Assembly (NCBI GenBank): GCA_003546025.1
Contig: QPKB01000008.1
Span: 18,659,231 to 18,723,230, forward strand
DNA from: Camphora micrantha
Taxonomy: Eukaryota; Streptophyta; Magnoliopsida; Laurales; Lauraceae
Direction: 5' to 3'
Length of the DNA stretch: 64,000 nt
Under the pieces are notes generated by a model. The model ran no database searches. It was given only the letters and a program-made list of their open reading frames with translations, and was not told the DNA's origin. Below, piece after piece: positions 24,264 through 35,652 of the stretch; the first letter of the stretch is position 1; every line of letters begins with the position of its first letter. The position numbers were made by a program, and so were the translations under genes.

Positions 24264-24579
24264 ATTCAAAATACTTTTAAGTTGCAATACACATTTTCTT
24301 ACAAGTATAGAAAAATTGCCTACGTTTCAACTTATCTTCATGATCTTCAGTTTTAAAAAGTATCCAAATGAATGTATGTTGTATATGAACGCACGTGCCT
24401 TGCACGTGCAGGGCACCACAACTCAAAATACTTTTAAGCTGCAATACACATTTTCTTTCAAGTAAAGAAAAATTGCCTACGTTTCAACATATTTTCATGA
24501 TCTTCAGTTTTAAAAAATATGCAAATGAATGTATGTTGTATATAGACGCACGTGCATTGCACGTGCAGGGCACCACTAG
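24264..24579 (+). repeat. Tandemly duplicated Helitron 3' end (157-bp period)
   Basis: Two closely similar units, about 24264-24420 and 24421-24577, start with TCAAAATACTTTTAAG and end with the GCACGTGC double palindrome and CAGGGCACCA. Only the second ends in CTAGT; the first reads CACAACTC at that place. Confidence 0.9.
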
Positions 24580-24637
24580 TCAACTTAAACAATACGTTCT
24601 ACATGGGTTCACAGGGTTTTCGTGTTATTTTAAAATT

Positions 24638-25290
24638 GTGGGTTTCTAAATGATAATCCAAATCGTTGAAGCACTTCATAATAACAAGAACGGTTATTGG
24701 CCAGAATTTGAACCGTTAATCTATCTCCAATCTAGAGATATTTGCCAAAAAAAAAAAACCACAAAACTATATGTGTAAATTTATGGACAACTGTGGGGCC
24801 CTAGAATATGATCAGAACCATTGATCCTTCTTGCGATACTAAATATGGGTATGGCCCCAAATTTCAACTATTGATTCAAAGTAGATATTGAGAAAATGAC
24901 AAAAAGAAAATAGAACCGTTGGATATGCTCCGGGTTCAAAACAGCAACTCACATGTGCATATTAACATGTCCCTTTTTTCCTTCTTTTCTCAAACAATGG
25001 GCCACTAAATTATCATCCAAACCATTGGAAAGGTTTCCAAGTCTAATAGCTGATATGTGCCCAAATTTGGTCCGTTGATATGTCTCCAATCTTAAGATAT
25101 TTTTCGAAAACTACAGAACAATAGATGTGTATTTCTAAACATTTACGGGCCCCACATCATGTTCAAAACCGTTGATCCTGTTTTGAATATTAAAAAATGG
25201 GTACTTGGTCAAAACTCAACTCCAGATTCTCTCTTGATCTAGAAAAATTAGTAAAAGAATAAGAACCATTGGATTATTGAAACATCTATC
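24638..25290. repeat. Two diverged ~360-bp tandem units of a MULE-arm-like repeat
   Basis: Segments starting near 24638 and 24994 share an order of phrases (ATCATCCAAACCATTGG, then AATTTGnnCCGTTGATATGTC, then CCnnTTGATCCT). The same phrases occur in both arms of the foldback element at 32085-32726, so these are diverged members of one repeat family. Confidence 0.6.
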
Positions 25291-27996
25291 TCAACCAATT
25301 TTTTTGATCTTACCAAATAATTTATTTTTAAAATGCCTATTTCAAACCGTTCTTTTTTGAAACAGATCTACATCGTACGTATCTATTTTATACGGATTGA
25401 CATTTGCCAAACAGGGCCTAAGAGGTTTCCAAGAAAAGTATTATTTCGTTGTTTGTCTTCCTTCTATTAGAATATAAATCTTTGAAGAAAAAAAAAATGG
25501 TTTCCACGAAATTTCTTTGTTGATTCTTCAGAGGTGAAAATTGGGCAGCCCAGCACGCCGTTGATCTTCTCGGCATGACCCAGCCCATGCCTGGCAGAGA
25601 CGGTGTTGGGTCATGGTTCCGTGGCCCGTAGCCCGTAGCCTGGCCCGGCACAGTTGGGCACCCATCGGTCAGAAAATGGGCGGCGGATGGCCTTTTCTGC
25701 TGTTCTTTTACTGTTTTACCCCCCAACAGTTATAAAAAGTGCTATATCTTAGGGCTATTTTGGTCTTTTTAACATTTAAGGGGCTCTAAAAGTCTCCTCC
25801 TCATTTTCATCACTTACATTTATTTTCCTTAGCTCTCTCTGTGAGGTTCCTAAATCCTAAGCTCTCTCTCATACTAAGTTCAATTAGTTTTTAAAACACA
25901 AAGATCAAATCAAGTCATCAAGGGCCAAGGTTCTCTATGAACTTCTCAAAAGCTCCTCTCTTTTTTAGGTATTATTCATTTAAATTTTAGATTTTATTAC
26001 ATATATACATATTAATATCATATAAATAAGTATCATCTTCTACCCCCAGCTGAGCACCTGTTATGGTGAGCGTGGTGCTCTTGTAATTTGACACTTATCC
26101 AAATGAATCGGACCATTAGATTGAATATGCGCTCATTTTGGACATCCGGAATTTGTTGCTCATGGATCAAGTGATGTCAAGTGATGATAGGAGCCTCCAT
26201 CACCGTACATGGTGCTGTGTTGATTAAGGGGGTCCTCCTCTCCCTTCCCGATGCCCAGGTCAGGCCCGAGGTAGACCTTGCCTTTGTCTTACACCATGTT
26301 TGGAAAGGAGGTAAAATGAAGGAAAAATAAGAGAAAATGGAAGAAAAGTTAAAATAGAGGGTGTTTGTGAAAGGGGGAGGGAAAGTGAGAGATGGGAATT
26401 TGGGGGTAAGATTATGAAAATTTACCCCCAAATTTTTTCGTCAAAAATGGGGGGAAAGAGGGAGGCAAAAAGTGGATTTTCCCTCCCCTCCCCTCCCCTC
26501 CCCCTCAAATTAAAAGAAACAAGAGGAGGGAAAACCCTCCCCTTCCCCTTCATTTTTCTTCTCCTAAAATTTTCTCTTCCTACCCCTCTTCCCTTCCCAA
26601 ACACAGGGTTAGGCTCAGGAAAAACAGGGTTAGGCCTAGGAAAAGCCGACCGGCACGGCTTTACCTCTACTTCCAAGTCCATCCCAGTCTCTGTTTACAT
26701 GATAGTCTCTCTTTTCTCGAATCTTATTTTAGGCATATCTGCAGCTCAAGTCTTCTTCACACCTGAAGCTCATAAATCGCATCTTTGCTCGTTGGAATTT
26801 GCGGCAAAGTAAGGTCCAATTTCTCTACAACTCTCTCTCAAATAATAATTTAATTTTTCTCCTATTTCTGGTTTCTCAAATAAAAAGACACCAACTATTA
26901 GTTATTTTTGTATGTTTAAACTGTGGTTAAAATATACATATTGTAGCATCGATCAGAATCCGACCATACTAGGTTTACAAAGAACCAAAGTCACTCTGTA
27001 GGAAGAAAGTTTTTGCATGGAGAAATTTTAAATATTTTCTTAACTTTTTTTTGAGATTTTTCAAAAAAAAAAGTTAGCGTCATCCAATCAATCTGACCTT
27101 TGATCTATGCTTGAAGTAAAGGTGGCCCACTATTCGAACATCTTGGATTGTAATTAAACATTAATAGAAAGTATTTTAACAAACTAAGTGCTTTTGTTGA
27201 CCATGATGATGGTCAGCTGCTGTCAAAATTGAAGTCCCGAGTATAGCTAGAAGAATCTTTTTTTAAAATACTCATTCCAATTAAATGTGATCATCCAATT
27301 TCTTTAATTTGCAAATGTCTTATTCGTTGTGCGCATGAGATTATAATATAAATTTGGTCAAATGGCCTGTCAGTAAAAAATTAGTTTGAAATTGGAAGAC
27401 ATAGAAAGTAGCCACGTAAATACTAAAATATAAATTATTTTAAATTTAAACCCTATATCCTATCAATCAAATAAACTAGACTAAAAGTTCCTGTCTCGCC
27501 AACCCTTGAGATTAAAATTTCTTTGAGTTATCGGGACTCCCATCCCATTGTTACCATGCGCCTTGTCATGTCTTGCATTTATCTACTCAGATGATGCGTC
27601 GAAAGCAGTGCTCAAATATTTTATTCTCTTTTAATTTGTGTTCTCCTGCCCCAATCTTCTATTCTCTTTTAATTTAATGCTTCACCTAATACTACTTTTT
27701 TTTTTATCTTGCTAACTAATCCCTCCACCCTATGAAAAGTCGGATAAAACCCCTATGACTTTCAAATGGTAGCACTAGTGTACTCAACCTTTGGGTCCTG
27801 AAGGGGGAAGAACTGGGGATCAATATCATGACCTCTAGCTCCAAAAGAGAGAAGAACTGTGGTCCTAACAACTCGGTCAACCCTTTGGAGTTACTTCACT
27901 TTACTTCAATTCACCATACATCCAAACACACTCTAAGTATCTACAAGAAATAAGCGAGAGATTTCCTCGTAATTTCTTGTTGATTTAAGTTTGAAA
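25291..27996. other. Non-coding stretch with a GC-rich island and a CCCTC tract
   Basis: A GC-rich patch at 25540-25690 (GGCCCGTAGCC, CTGGCCCGGCAC) stands out from the AT-rich surroundings and resembles repeat DNA. A pyrimidine (CCCTC)n tract lies at 26483-26512. Frames on both strands across 26414-26812 are products of low-complexity sequence. No gene recognised. Confidence 0.5.
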
Positions 27997-28486
27997 ATGG
28001 TTGAAAAAGCAGCGGTTTATTCACTATTTAAAGATCATAGGTGCTGATATTTTGAAAATAAGGGCCAAAATATCGGCCAATGGTGATTTTTTCAAAAATT
28101 TCTTTTTCCCTCTTCTTTTCATTTCATTCTTTCCCAAATCATTTGTGGAGCTCTCTAAGGCTATGTTAGAGTTTCCCAAGCTTTTTTTCACCAAAACTAA
28201 AGTGATTTATAAGATTTATTTTTTTTTATAGATTCTCATATGGTGGCTTCTTGTCTCTTCAACCACATTACCCTTTTGTTTATACTCCGTTGCTTTAATT
28301 AATTAGTTAATCTTGAAGTAGTAGTAAATGTTACTTGGAAGTTGAAATTTACTTACTTGGTGATTGAGTAATTGAGTACTATACGTCAGCACTACTAGTA
28401 CTAGTTCTTTACTTGAATTGTTTAATACTAATGGTTAGTTCAAAGTCATGGTTGCAAGGCATACTGTAAAATCTGTGAAATCTTAA

Positions 28487-28539
<53 letters not shown>

Positions 28540-28808
28540 AAATTTACTTAATTCAAAACAGACTTTACAAGTTTCAGATAAGATAGTGATACAGGATGTT
28601 ATAACTTAGGAGACCGATATTTTGTTTTAAAGTATTTACTAATGATTAAAAATATTATTTTCTAGCATTTTATAATATTTTGGATTTTTTGGATAATCTT
28701 TCAAAAAGAATTTGGTGTAAAATAAAAATTCGCACCACGACAGGCCGTAATGACCGCAAACAGCGATGTGACATGATGACCGCGACGGCAACCGTGATTT
28801 TAAACCAT
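27997..28808 (-). mobile_element. hAT-like inverted-repeat element, shorter copy
   Basis: Ends read ATGGTTGAAAAAGCAGCGG and, at the right, GATTTTAAACCAT. The body matches the element at 34703-35644 in reverse orientation (shared phrases GTGGTGCGAATTTTTATTTTAC, CTCAATTACTCAA, AGTAGTAGTAAATG in complement). The block rich in GACCGTTAT present in the other copy is missing. A (TA)n(TG)n microsatellite at 28491-28539 sits inside. A target duplication could not be read. Confidence 0.6.
28491..28539 (+). repeat. (TA)n(TG)n compound microsatellite
   Basis: About 17 TA repeats followed by 7 TG repeats. Confidence 0.97.
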
Positions 28809-30684
28809 TTATTGCTTATATTATAGAGTAGTACTGAAAAAAAATTAAGAAATAAGATTTACATTTAATATTTTAATACAATTTAATTTGGTTATGTGAT
28901 TTGGTAAAAAAGTTGTAAGATTTTTGTCTGATTAGATTCATTTAATTCAAGTTATTTGATTTAAGTAAAAATCAAGTTTGGATCTAAATCAATTTGGTTT
29001 GGATTGAGTAAGAATTGGGTTTAAAAATGAAAATTGATTGACTCCACAAGTTGAATCACATCACAGCAAAAGATATAAGTTTTGTATTTTTTTTAGTTGA
29101 AAAGTGTAAATATAATTTAGAAACATGAAATATTTTATGCTTTCTTTGGTTGTAAATCTTTAATCCTTAAAAATTTGGGCTTCACGATTTCAACATTTTG
29201 GATTGAAATAGATTACACATATTTACATGTTTGAGATCTGGGCCCAAACGTGTGGAACACATAAACTTCTTTGTATTTTTTTGTATTTTTATATAAGTTT
29301 AATCTTATGGGACCAACTTATCTTAAATGTATATTTGAACGAGTTAGATTTCAATATATAGGGCCCAAAAGTGTAGAACAAGGTTTGTTCAAGATAAAGT
29401 AAGTATAAGAGGTGCATTCTTGAAAATAGCCATCTCCGAGGACCGGCACCCCACTCGGGTTCGGTAACTTCCTTAAACGCTTAAAACGTTTGACCTTCCT
29501 CCGTCTTCTCGGCAGGGTAGGGATTGGTACCTATGCACCATTAAATAACATAAACAGCAAGTACGAATGCATAATTTATAAATAAAATACAAGATCAATA
29601 TTAGTAATGACAGGTAATGATCATAAGAGAATAATACTGTGACAATAACGAATAGAACGTATAACCTAAATCCAATCTACACAGTAGAGCCATACAGTAG
29701 TCATACAGAAGCAATGCCACTGTTTTGGGTGGTCAGCCCTAATAAACCGGGAAAACCCGTTCGTAGGCCGGCAGTTATAAACCGATTCGTATTCACATCG
29801 GCAATCAACCGTTCGCATATGATCTGCAGTCGTTCGTATATGACCCAAATATTCACATTCATAAATAATAGCATAATAGACTTGACTAGTGATGCTCGGA
29901 GACATAAACCAAAGTCAAAGTGAAGGGATGGCTGCACAACAATTCACAATCGAATAGCGAAACGTCATCCGAACAAATCTCCACATAACCCAATCTAACG
30001 GCAAGCCACTTTAGGGTCCATATCCAAACAACATACGGTCTGCAAGCAACAGACCAAGATTAATCTCAATTATGCATGCAAACTCGAATGTCAAAGAATA
30101 ACCACAAACCAATCATAAGGTCAAACATACGGTCCCGAACCTAATCAACACCACAAGAACCTCTAGTGGATAAAAGGTCAGCGCATCTCTTCATAACTTA
30201 GGGTGCATAGACCCAGTTAGGGGTTTTCCAGTAGAGATAAGTTGAACTCCAATTCACTAGAATTCATTAAGGGTCATACAAGGAATTGAATACTATGTTG
30301 ATAGGATACTGCATGCCCAAACGGTACTTACAAAAGTCCAATTAACCAAATAATAGGGTCCAAAAATATAAATTGACTTATCAAGAACCAAGGGTACCTT
30401 TCAAAATAATTAGCAAATGATAAAAAGAAATAACTATCCTTAATTCATAATTTCAGAAACTTAGGATCACATTCTTAATGTATTTCCAAGAAAATAAGTC
30501 AAAAGTGCATAATTGGGTTCATTAAAAACTAGAAGGGGGTTTTTCCAAATTTTTAGAAACTCAAGGGCATGGTAACAGACCTAGCAGAATACTTAAGATT
30601 CTGTAAACACACGTCTCATCTTCTCTTTTGCTTTGTTTCCAGTACAAGTACAAGTCAAACAGTTCTTACATGGAATCTCCTTCT
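28809..30684. other. Non-coding stretch, nothing recognised
   Basis: AT-rich with dispersed-repeat character. Short overlapping frames at 29639-29937 on both strands have no recognisable domain. Confidence 0.45.
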
Positions 30685-30693
30685 TTTATTTAT

Positions 30694-31325
30694 GGGAAAT
30701 CTATCAGAAAAATCCCCTTAATTAGGAAAACCACAGTTGAGGACTCTAAATTTTTATAATGACGGCCAAAGACCTTCAGCCCAAATCATCTCTTCTTTTG
30801 CCCATTTTGCCGTTTCTTTGTTGATGTCAACATAACCATATTCCCTATTCATGTTATAAAAAAAAAAAAAAAACCATATTCCATATTCCCAAGAATCGGT
30901 CTCTTCACCCAAATCGAAAGAAACTAATGTCCCATATTCTGTCGTGAGTAATATTTGTTGACATCAACAAAATATTTGTCGACATTAACGAAATATTTGT
31001 CGACGTCAATATAAACTTTTGTCGACGTAGACAAAAACGTCCTGTTAGCACAATCAAGTGACTCTTGTACATGTTAAGCATTTATACATCGAATTTGTTG
31101 ATGTCGACAGAAGATTTGTCAACATCAACATAAACTTTTGCGACATAGACAAAAACGTCTAGTTGGCACAATCAAGTGATGCACAGCACTTGTTAAACAT
31201 TTATACATAGAATTTGTTGACGTCGACAGAAGATTTGTGCTGCAGGTCCTTCGCTGTCATTATAAAAGTTCAGGGTCCTCAATTATGGTTACCTTATTTA
31301 AGGTGATTTTCTCAGGAGATGTCCC
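30694..31325. mobile_element. MULE-type MITE with ~100-bp TIRs and 9-bp target duplication
   Basis: A 632-bp element flanked by perfect 9-bp direct repeats TTTATTTAT (30685-30693 and 31326-31334), typical of Mutator-like elements. The terminal inverted repeats are about 95 bp and imperfect, starting GGGAAATCTATCAGAAAAAT on the left and complementing ATTTTCTCAGGAGATGTCCC on the right. The interior has a 118-bp period repeat rich in TTTGTCGACGT and TGTTGACATCAACA. No transposase. Confidence 0.82.
30954..31230. repeat. 118-bp tandem repeat with GTCGAC half-palindromes
   Basis: Two diverged units carry ACAAAAACGTC at 31031 and 31149, then GCACAATCAAGTGA, CATTTATACAT and GTCGACAGAAGAT. The motif TTTGT(C/T)GAC(G/A)T is found at least seven times. 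Confidence 0.85.
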
Positions 31326-31603
31326 TTTATTTATTTATTTATTTTCCAATACCGACTCAAGTCCAAAACAGGTCTTGTACACGTGGAGACTCCCTTCTCC
31401 CAATATATCTAGGTCCAAAACCGCTCCTTCTCACTCAACACAATACCCGGTTCTGTAATAGTGCTCCATGCTTGCAAAACTGGGATACTCGGATAGTGGG
31501 CCCCACTGATCAAGAACCCATGATGGGTCTGATCTCTAAAGTCTCCCAAGGCCCCACTAGTGGATCAATGGTTCAGATAGGTCATCTCCCTAGGCCCCAC
31601 AGC

Positions 31604-32814
31604 CAGTGGCAAACCCACGTTATGATGACATAGGGCGGTCGGATCTAGAAATTCCGAAGTGTTCATAGAGGGCCCCGCGCATACCCCATTAATATCAAAA
31701 CTAATCGCGCTAAAAGAGTTCCAAAAACCTCATGAAAATCCGTAATCGCCTTGGATCTTTTTGCTGACGTAGAGCGGTAAATAAGATGAACCTTTTATAG
31801 TCCAGCAGAAGAATATTAGAACAGATTTATTTATGGTCTGCCGTAAGCTTTATTATTATTATTATTATTAATGTTTTTTTTTTATTGAAATGAAGCATCT
31901 TTCTCTCGTGCATTTGATGGTGTACTTTTTTGTGATATTTTATTTCCACTTTTCTATTGGATTTTGGTTATTATTGTATGTGTGGGAAATTGTTTTTCAG
32001 TGAGATGTGTTCATTTATGTATGAATTCGGTATTAGTAGTCAATTTCCTTAATTTTTTCTTGAAAATCATGTCTTTAAAAACTAGGGACAATTACCGTAC
32101 GGCATGTCATAAACTTGAAAATAGTCCCAGAACAGTCCAAAGATCTATATTTACCGCAAAGCTGTCCGATCCGTAGGATATCGCACGCTGCGATATCCTA
32201 GGGATGTAGGATATCCTACAATCAAAAGCGGGAAGACTTGAACAGTCCGTTTTTTTCTTTTTTTCCTTGACTGTGGGACCACCAAACCACCATCCAAACC
32301 GTTGGATAGCTGTATGAGTGTAAGAACTAATATCACACCAAATTTGAACCGTTGATCTATCACGGTTATCGAAAAATTTGCAAGAAAGTCACGTTGTTTT
32401 GCAAATTATAAAAATAAATTATAAGCCACATTTTTTTTATGCAAGTTTCTTGATAACTGTTATAGATCAACGCCTCAAATTTGGCGCAATATCAGTTTTT
32501 ACGCTCATGCAACTATTCAACGGTTTGGATGGTGGTTTGGTGGTTTCACAATAAAGAAAAAAAAATAGATACACGGATTGTTCAAGTGATTGTAGGATAT
32601 CCTACATCCCTAGGATATCGCAGCGTGCGATATCCTACGGATCAGACAGCTCTGCGGTAAATATAAATCTTTGGACTGTTCTGGGGCTATTTTCATATTT
32701 ATGACACGCCGTACGGTAATTGTCCCTAAAAACTATGCTATAAGTGGATATTATAGGTAGTTCGTGATGATTATCATCCGCCCCACTCAAACTAAAATCC
32801 TGGCTCCGCCACTG
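31604..32814. mobile_element. hAT-type element interrupted by a nested MULE
   Basis: Starts CAGTGGCAAACCCACG at 31604 and ends GGCTCCGCCACTG at 32814; CAGTGGCGGA-type ends are usual in plant hAT elements. Flanking 8-bp duplications are CCCACAGC (31596-31603) and CCCACAAC (32815-32822), one mismatch. Inside lies the complete MULE-type foldback of 32085-32726 with its own duplication. Without it the hAT copy would be only about 560 bp, with no transposase. An (ATT)n run at 31851-31869 is part of it. Confidence 0.7.
32085..32726. mobile_element. MULE-type foldback element, nearly all inverted repeat
   Basis: A 642-bp element bounded by a perfect 9-bp target duplication TAAAAACTA (32076-32084 and 32727-32735). 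The ends are GGGACAATTACCGTACGGC and its complement. Matching continues inward through ATATCGCA...TGCGATATCC, GTAGGATATCCTAC, the CCACCAAACCACCATCCAAA block and on to about 30 bases from the centre, so two arms of roughly 290 bp face each other with modest mismatches. A transcript would fold into a long hairpin. It is inserted within the hAT element at 31604-32814. Confidence 0.92.
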
Positions 32815-33099
32815 CCCACAACTAGATTAAATAAAAGAAAATCACTCCAAAGTGACTCATGCCTCAACTGTTTAGAACACTTTGATGGCGGGCCAGATGG
32901 GATCCACTTCCCATGGGTCCACCACAATCAGAGTCGCCCCTGGGTCCACAAGCGCATCCATGGTCTTGATTTCACATCAGGGGGTCTACCTAGGCCCCAC
33001 AGTCCAAAACACGGTAAGTCTCTCACGGTTCCAAGCCCGGGAACCTGCTAGTGGCTCTTCCCTGGTATTCAATAGTTTCTATGCTGTATCCAACTCCAT

Positions 33100-33680
33100 C
33101 CAGCTGCCCAATCTAAGTATTACACAGTTACAAAATCATAGATGTAAAAGGGGGTTTTTGAAATTCAGATTGGTCTGGATAGAGGAGAATAGTTTGCAAA
33201 GAAACATTAGTCTCAATGGTGATGGATGAAATATCATTTGGAACAATATGCATAAGATTAAAGATAGCATCATAATAACTCAGCAACTGCACTCTTCGAC
33301 ACTTCCAAGGGTGGTGAATATCTCTCCACATAATGCCAACCACAACCTAATTCAAAGTAGCTAGTGATAGCCGCCAGCCATGAGGTTGTTCTCTAGTTGG
33401 AGGATTAGGCTTAACTTGCAGATTGGGAGGAACGTTCCAATGACATTGGATATCATTTGGCAATATGAGACCAAGATACAAAATTTTAGTTGTCACTATC
33501 TGAACAATTTGCTGCACTACAGTCCCACTTGACTTTGTTGTTGCCCTGAAGATCCTTGCATTACATTCAGCCCATACATGCCACACATAGGCATTAAAAA
33601 GAAGTTTAGCAAGGGTTGTTGCTGCTTCATTATGCTGATCAAGTCTAGAAACAATAGAATCTAATAGCTCATGCATCTAA
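33100..33680 (-). pseudogene. L1-type LINE ORF2 tail fragment
   Basis: Minus-strand frame from 33676 to 33347 reads like the zinc-binding C-terminal region (zf-RVT) of plant non-LTR reverse transcriptases: LAKLLFNAYVWHVWAECNARIF, then IVQIVTTKILYLG and a stop. No RT core is present, so it is a 5'-truncated or broken copy. The downstream end (to about 33100) is low-similarity 3' sequence. Confidence 0.6.
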
Positions 33681-33689
33681 AACGTTCAT

Positions 33690-34694
33690 CAAAGGGCTTC
33701 TACATGCATCTAAAACGTAAATCAACGAAGAACGCAAGTATTAAATTTACAAATTATAGTTAGGTACTTGTCTTAGGTTCGCGGTTGGAGGAGACTACAA
33801 TGATCCCTATTGCCAAAGTCCAACGTGGGTATCTTTGTGAAAAGGGTTTCGAGTGGAAGACGATGATCGTCTTCGATTGGAGATCCGGCAATTAGTTTGA
33901 AGTACGGTGATGTTGTATAAATAGAGAATGAGAATATGAGTTGGAATCTAACTTAAATTCTAAAGATAATAGACTTTAGGTTGGAGAAGAACTATGCCCA
34001 CTAAACTGGGTCTGGGTTAACTATTGGTCTAGTCACATATCCAACAAGCCTAACTAACCACTTATTTAACTAAGATACATACAGTTACATAATAATAATA
34101 AAATAAATAATATATATGTAAAATAACCAACACGTCACAGGTCACAAATAAACAAACTACTTTCCGCTAATGCAAAGAATTGTTTTCCTACGAAGATTGG
34201 AAAGTCATACAAGTGGAGTGTTCTATAACTAACATGGGTATTGCTGTAGGTGGTTGGTGTTTAGAGTATTGCACAAATAAAACAGTAAGGACTTGTTTGA
34301 AAACGAGGTGGTGGAATCTAGAAGAGAAAATATTAACAACATTAAAAAAGTTGTCAACATGAACCTCACATTTGCAAAGTTCTGACAAATAATCGAAGTT
34401 ATATACTTGCCATTTGGGATAGAGTATCAAAGGCTAATTTCCTATTAATTATAGTAAAAGAAGGGTAAATATATATATATATATATATTTTAGGACCGTT
34501 TCCCTTTTGAACTGAAAATCATTTTTTTATTTTTTTAGATAAATGGAACCTAGCTAGGAGAAGGGAAGGCCTTAAACCCCAAGAGGTTTTCAATAAATAT
34601 TGAGCCTTTAAGAGTTTGTATGTAAAAGAAAAGTGACAAATGTAAAAAAAAAAGGTCTTGCGAAAATATATTAATAACATTCGATGTGAATGTT
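33690..34694. other. Non-coding stretch, nothing recognised
   Basis: AT-rich, with an (AT)n run near 34470-34488. No coding signal that I recognise. Confidence 0.5.
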
Positions 34695-34702
34695 GTAAGT
34701 CG

Positions 34703-35644
34703 CATGGTTCAAAAATCGCGGTCGCGGTCGTCATCGTGGTCATCGCATTGTGTCGCGGTTCATGGTCGTCGCAGTCCATCGTGGTGCGAATTTTTATTTT
34801 ACCCTAAAAAAATCCGAAAATATATCCAAAAAGTCCAGAATATTCTAATATGCTAGAAAACAATATTTTTTGCCATTAGTGAACACTTTAAAGAAAAATA
34901 TCGGTCCCCCCAAGTCATTACATCCCATGTCGCTGTCTTATTAGAAACTCATAAAGTCTAAAATGAATTAAATAGGTTTACATGTATATATTAAAACAAG
35001 TTCAAATATCACAAATTTTACAGTATGCATTGCAACCATAATTTTGAACTAATCGTTACTGTTAAACACTTAAAGTCAATAAACTAGTAAGTAGTAGTAG
35101 AGACGTACAATACTCAATTACTCAACCACCAAGTAAATCAAGAATGAATTTCAACTTTCAAGCAACATTTACTACTACATCAAGATTAACTAATTAATTA
35201 AAACAACGAAGTATGACCATAAGGGTATCATGGTTGAGGAGGGAAGAAACCATCATATGAGAATCTACCAAATTCTTGCAAATCACTTGAATTTTGGTGA
35301 AAAAAGAAGCTTGGGAAGCTCTAGCATAGTCTTAAGAGGCTGCACAAATAGTTTGGGAAAGAAAGAAATGAAAAGGAAGGGAAAAGAAAGTTTAAAAAAA
35401 AAAAATCACTGTGAACTGATATTTTGACCGTTATTTTCAAAATATTGGCAATTATGGTCAATTATAACCGTTACAACTTACAACCGTTATATTGGCCGTT
35501 ATGACCGTTATGGACCGTTATTTTCACTATTTTTTGACACCGTGACCATTATGACCGTTATATTAAAAATAACATAATGGTATGGGCCGTTACCGTTTCA
35601 TAACAGCGGTTATGAAACGGTAACGGCTGTTATTTTAAACCATG
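34703..35644 (+). mobile_element. hAT-like inverted-repeat element with GACCGTTAT array
   Basis: A 942-bp element that starts CATGGTTCAAAAATCGCGG and ends GGCTGTTATTTTAAACCATG, flanked by GTAAGTCG (34695-34702) and GTAAGTCA (35645-35652), an 8-bp duplication with one mismatch. The first 100 bases hold a GGTCGCGGTCGTCATCG-type array. The last 200 hold at least six copies of (G)ACCGTTAT and a perfect palindrome near CCGTTTCATAACAGCGGTTATG. No transposase frame. A second, inverted copy is at 27997-28808. Confidence 0.7.
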
Positions 35645-35652
35645 GTAAGTCA

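Larger units (their letters stand above)
17848..24579 (+). mobile_element. Proposed Helitron carrying two gene fragments
   Basis: The right end has the plant Helitron terminus: palindromic arms GCACGTGC-ATT-GCACGTGC at 24548-24566, nine bases, then CTAG at 24576-24579 followed by T. The best left end is TCTATTACCCTTATTATAAA at 17848, preceded by A, which gives the A/T insertion site expected for Helitrons with no target duplication. The 6.7-kb interior has no helicase, so it would be non-autonomous. It holds exons of an ascorbate peroxidase (19917-20979) and of NBP35 (23371-23460), both in plus orientation, as is usual for captured genes. The right end is well supported; the left end is inferred. 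Confidence 0.65.

Noticed and set aside
26414..26812. Opposing 132- and 86-codon frames
   Set aside because: Driven by a CCCTC and purine tract; biased composition and no motif.
29639..29937. Overlapping frames of 78-94 codons on both strands
   Set aside because: No family match, no splice or start context; likely chance.
30954..31230. CRISPR-like array
   Set aside because: This is plant nuclear DNA; the repeats are diverged transposon-internal units without uniform spacers.
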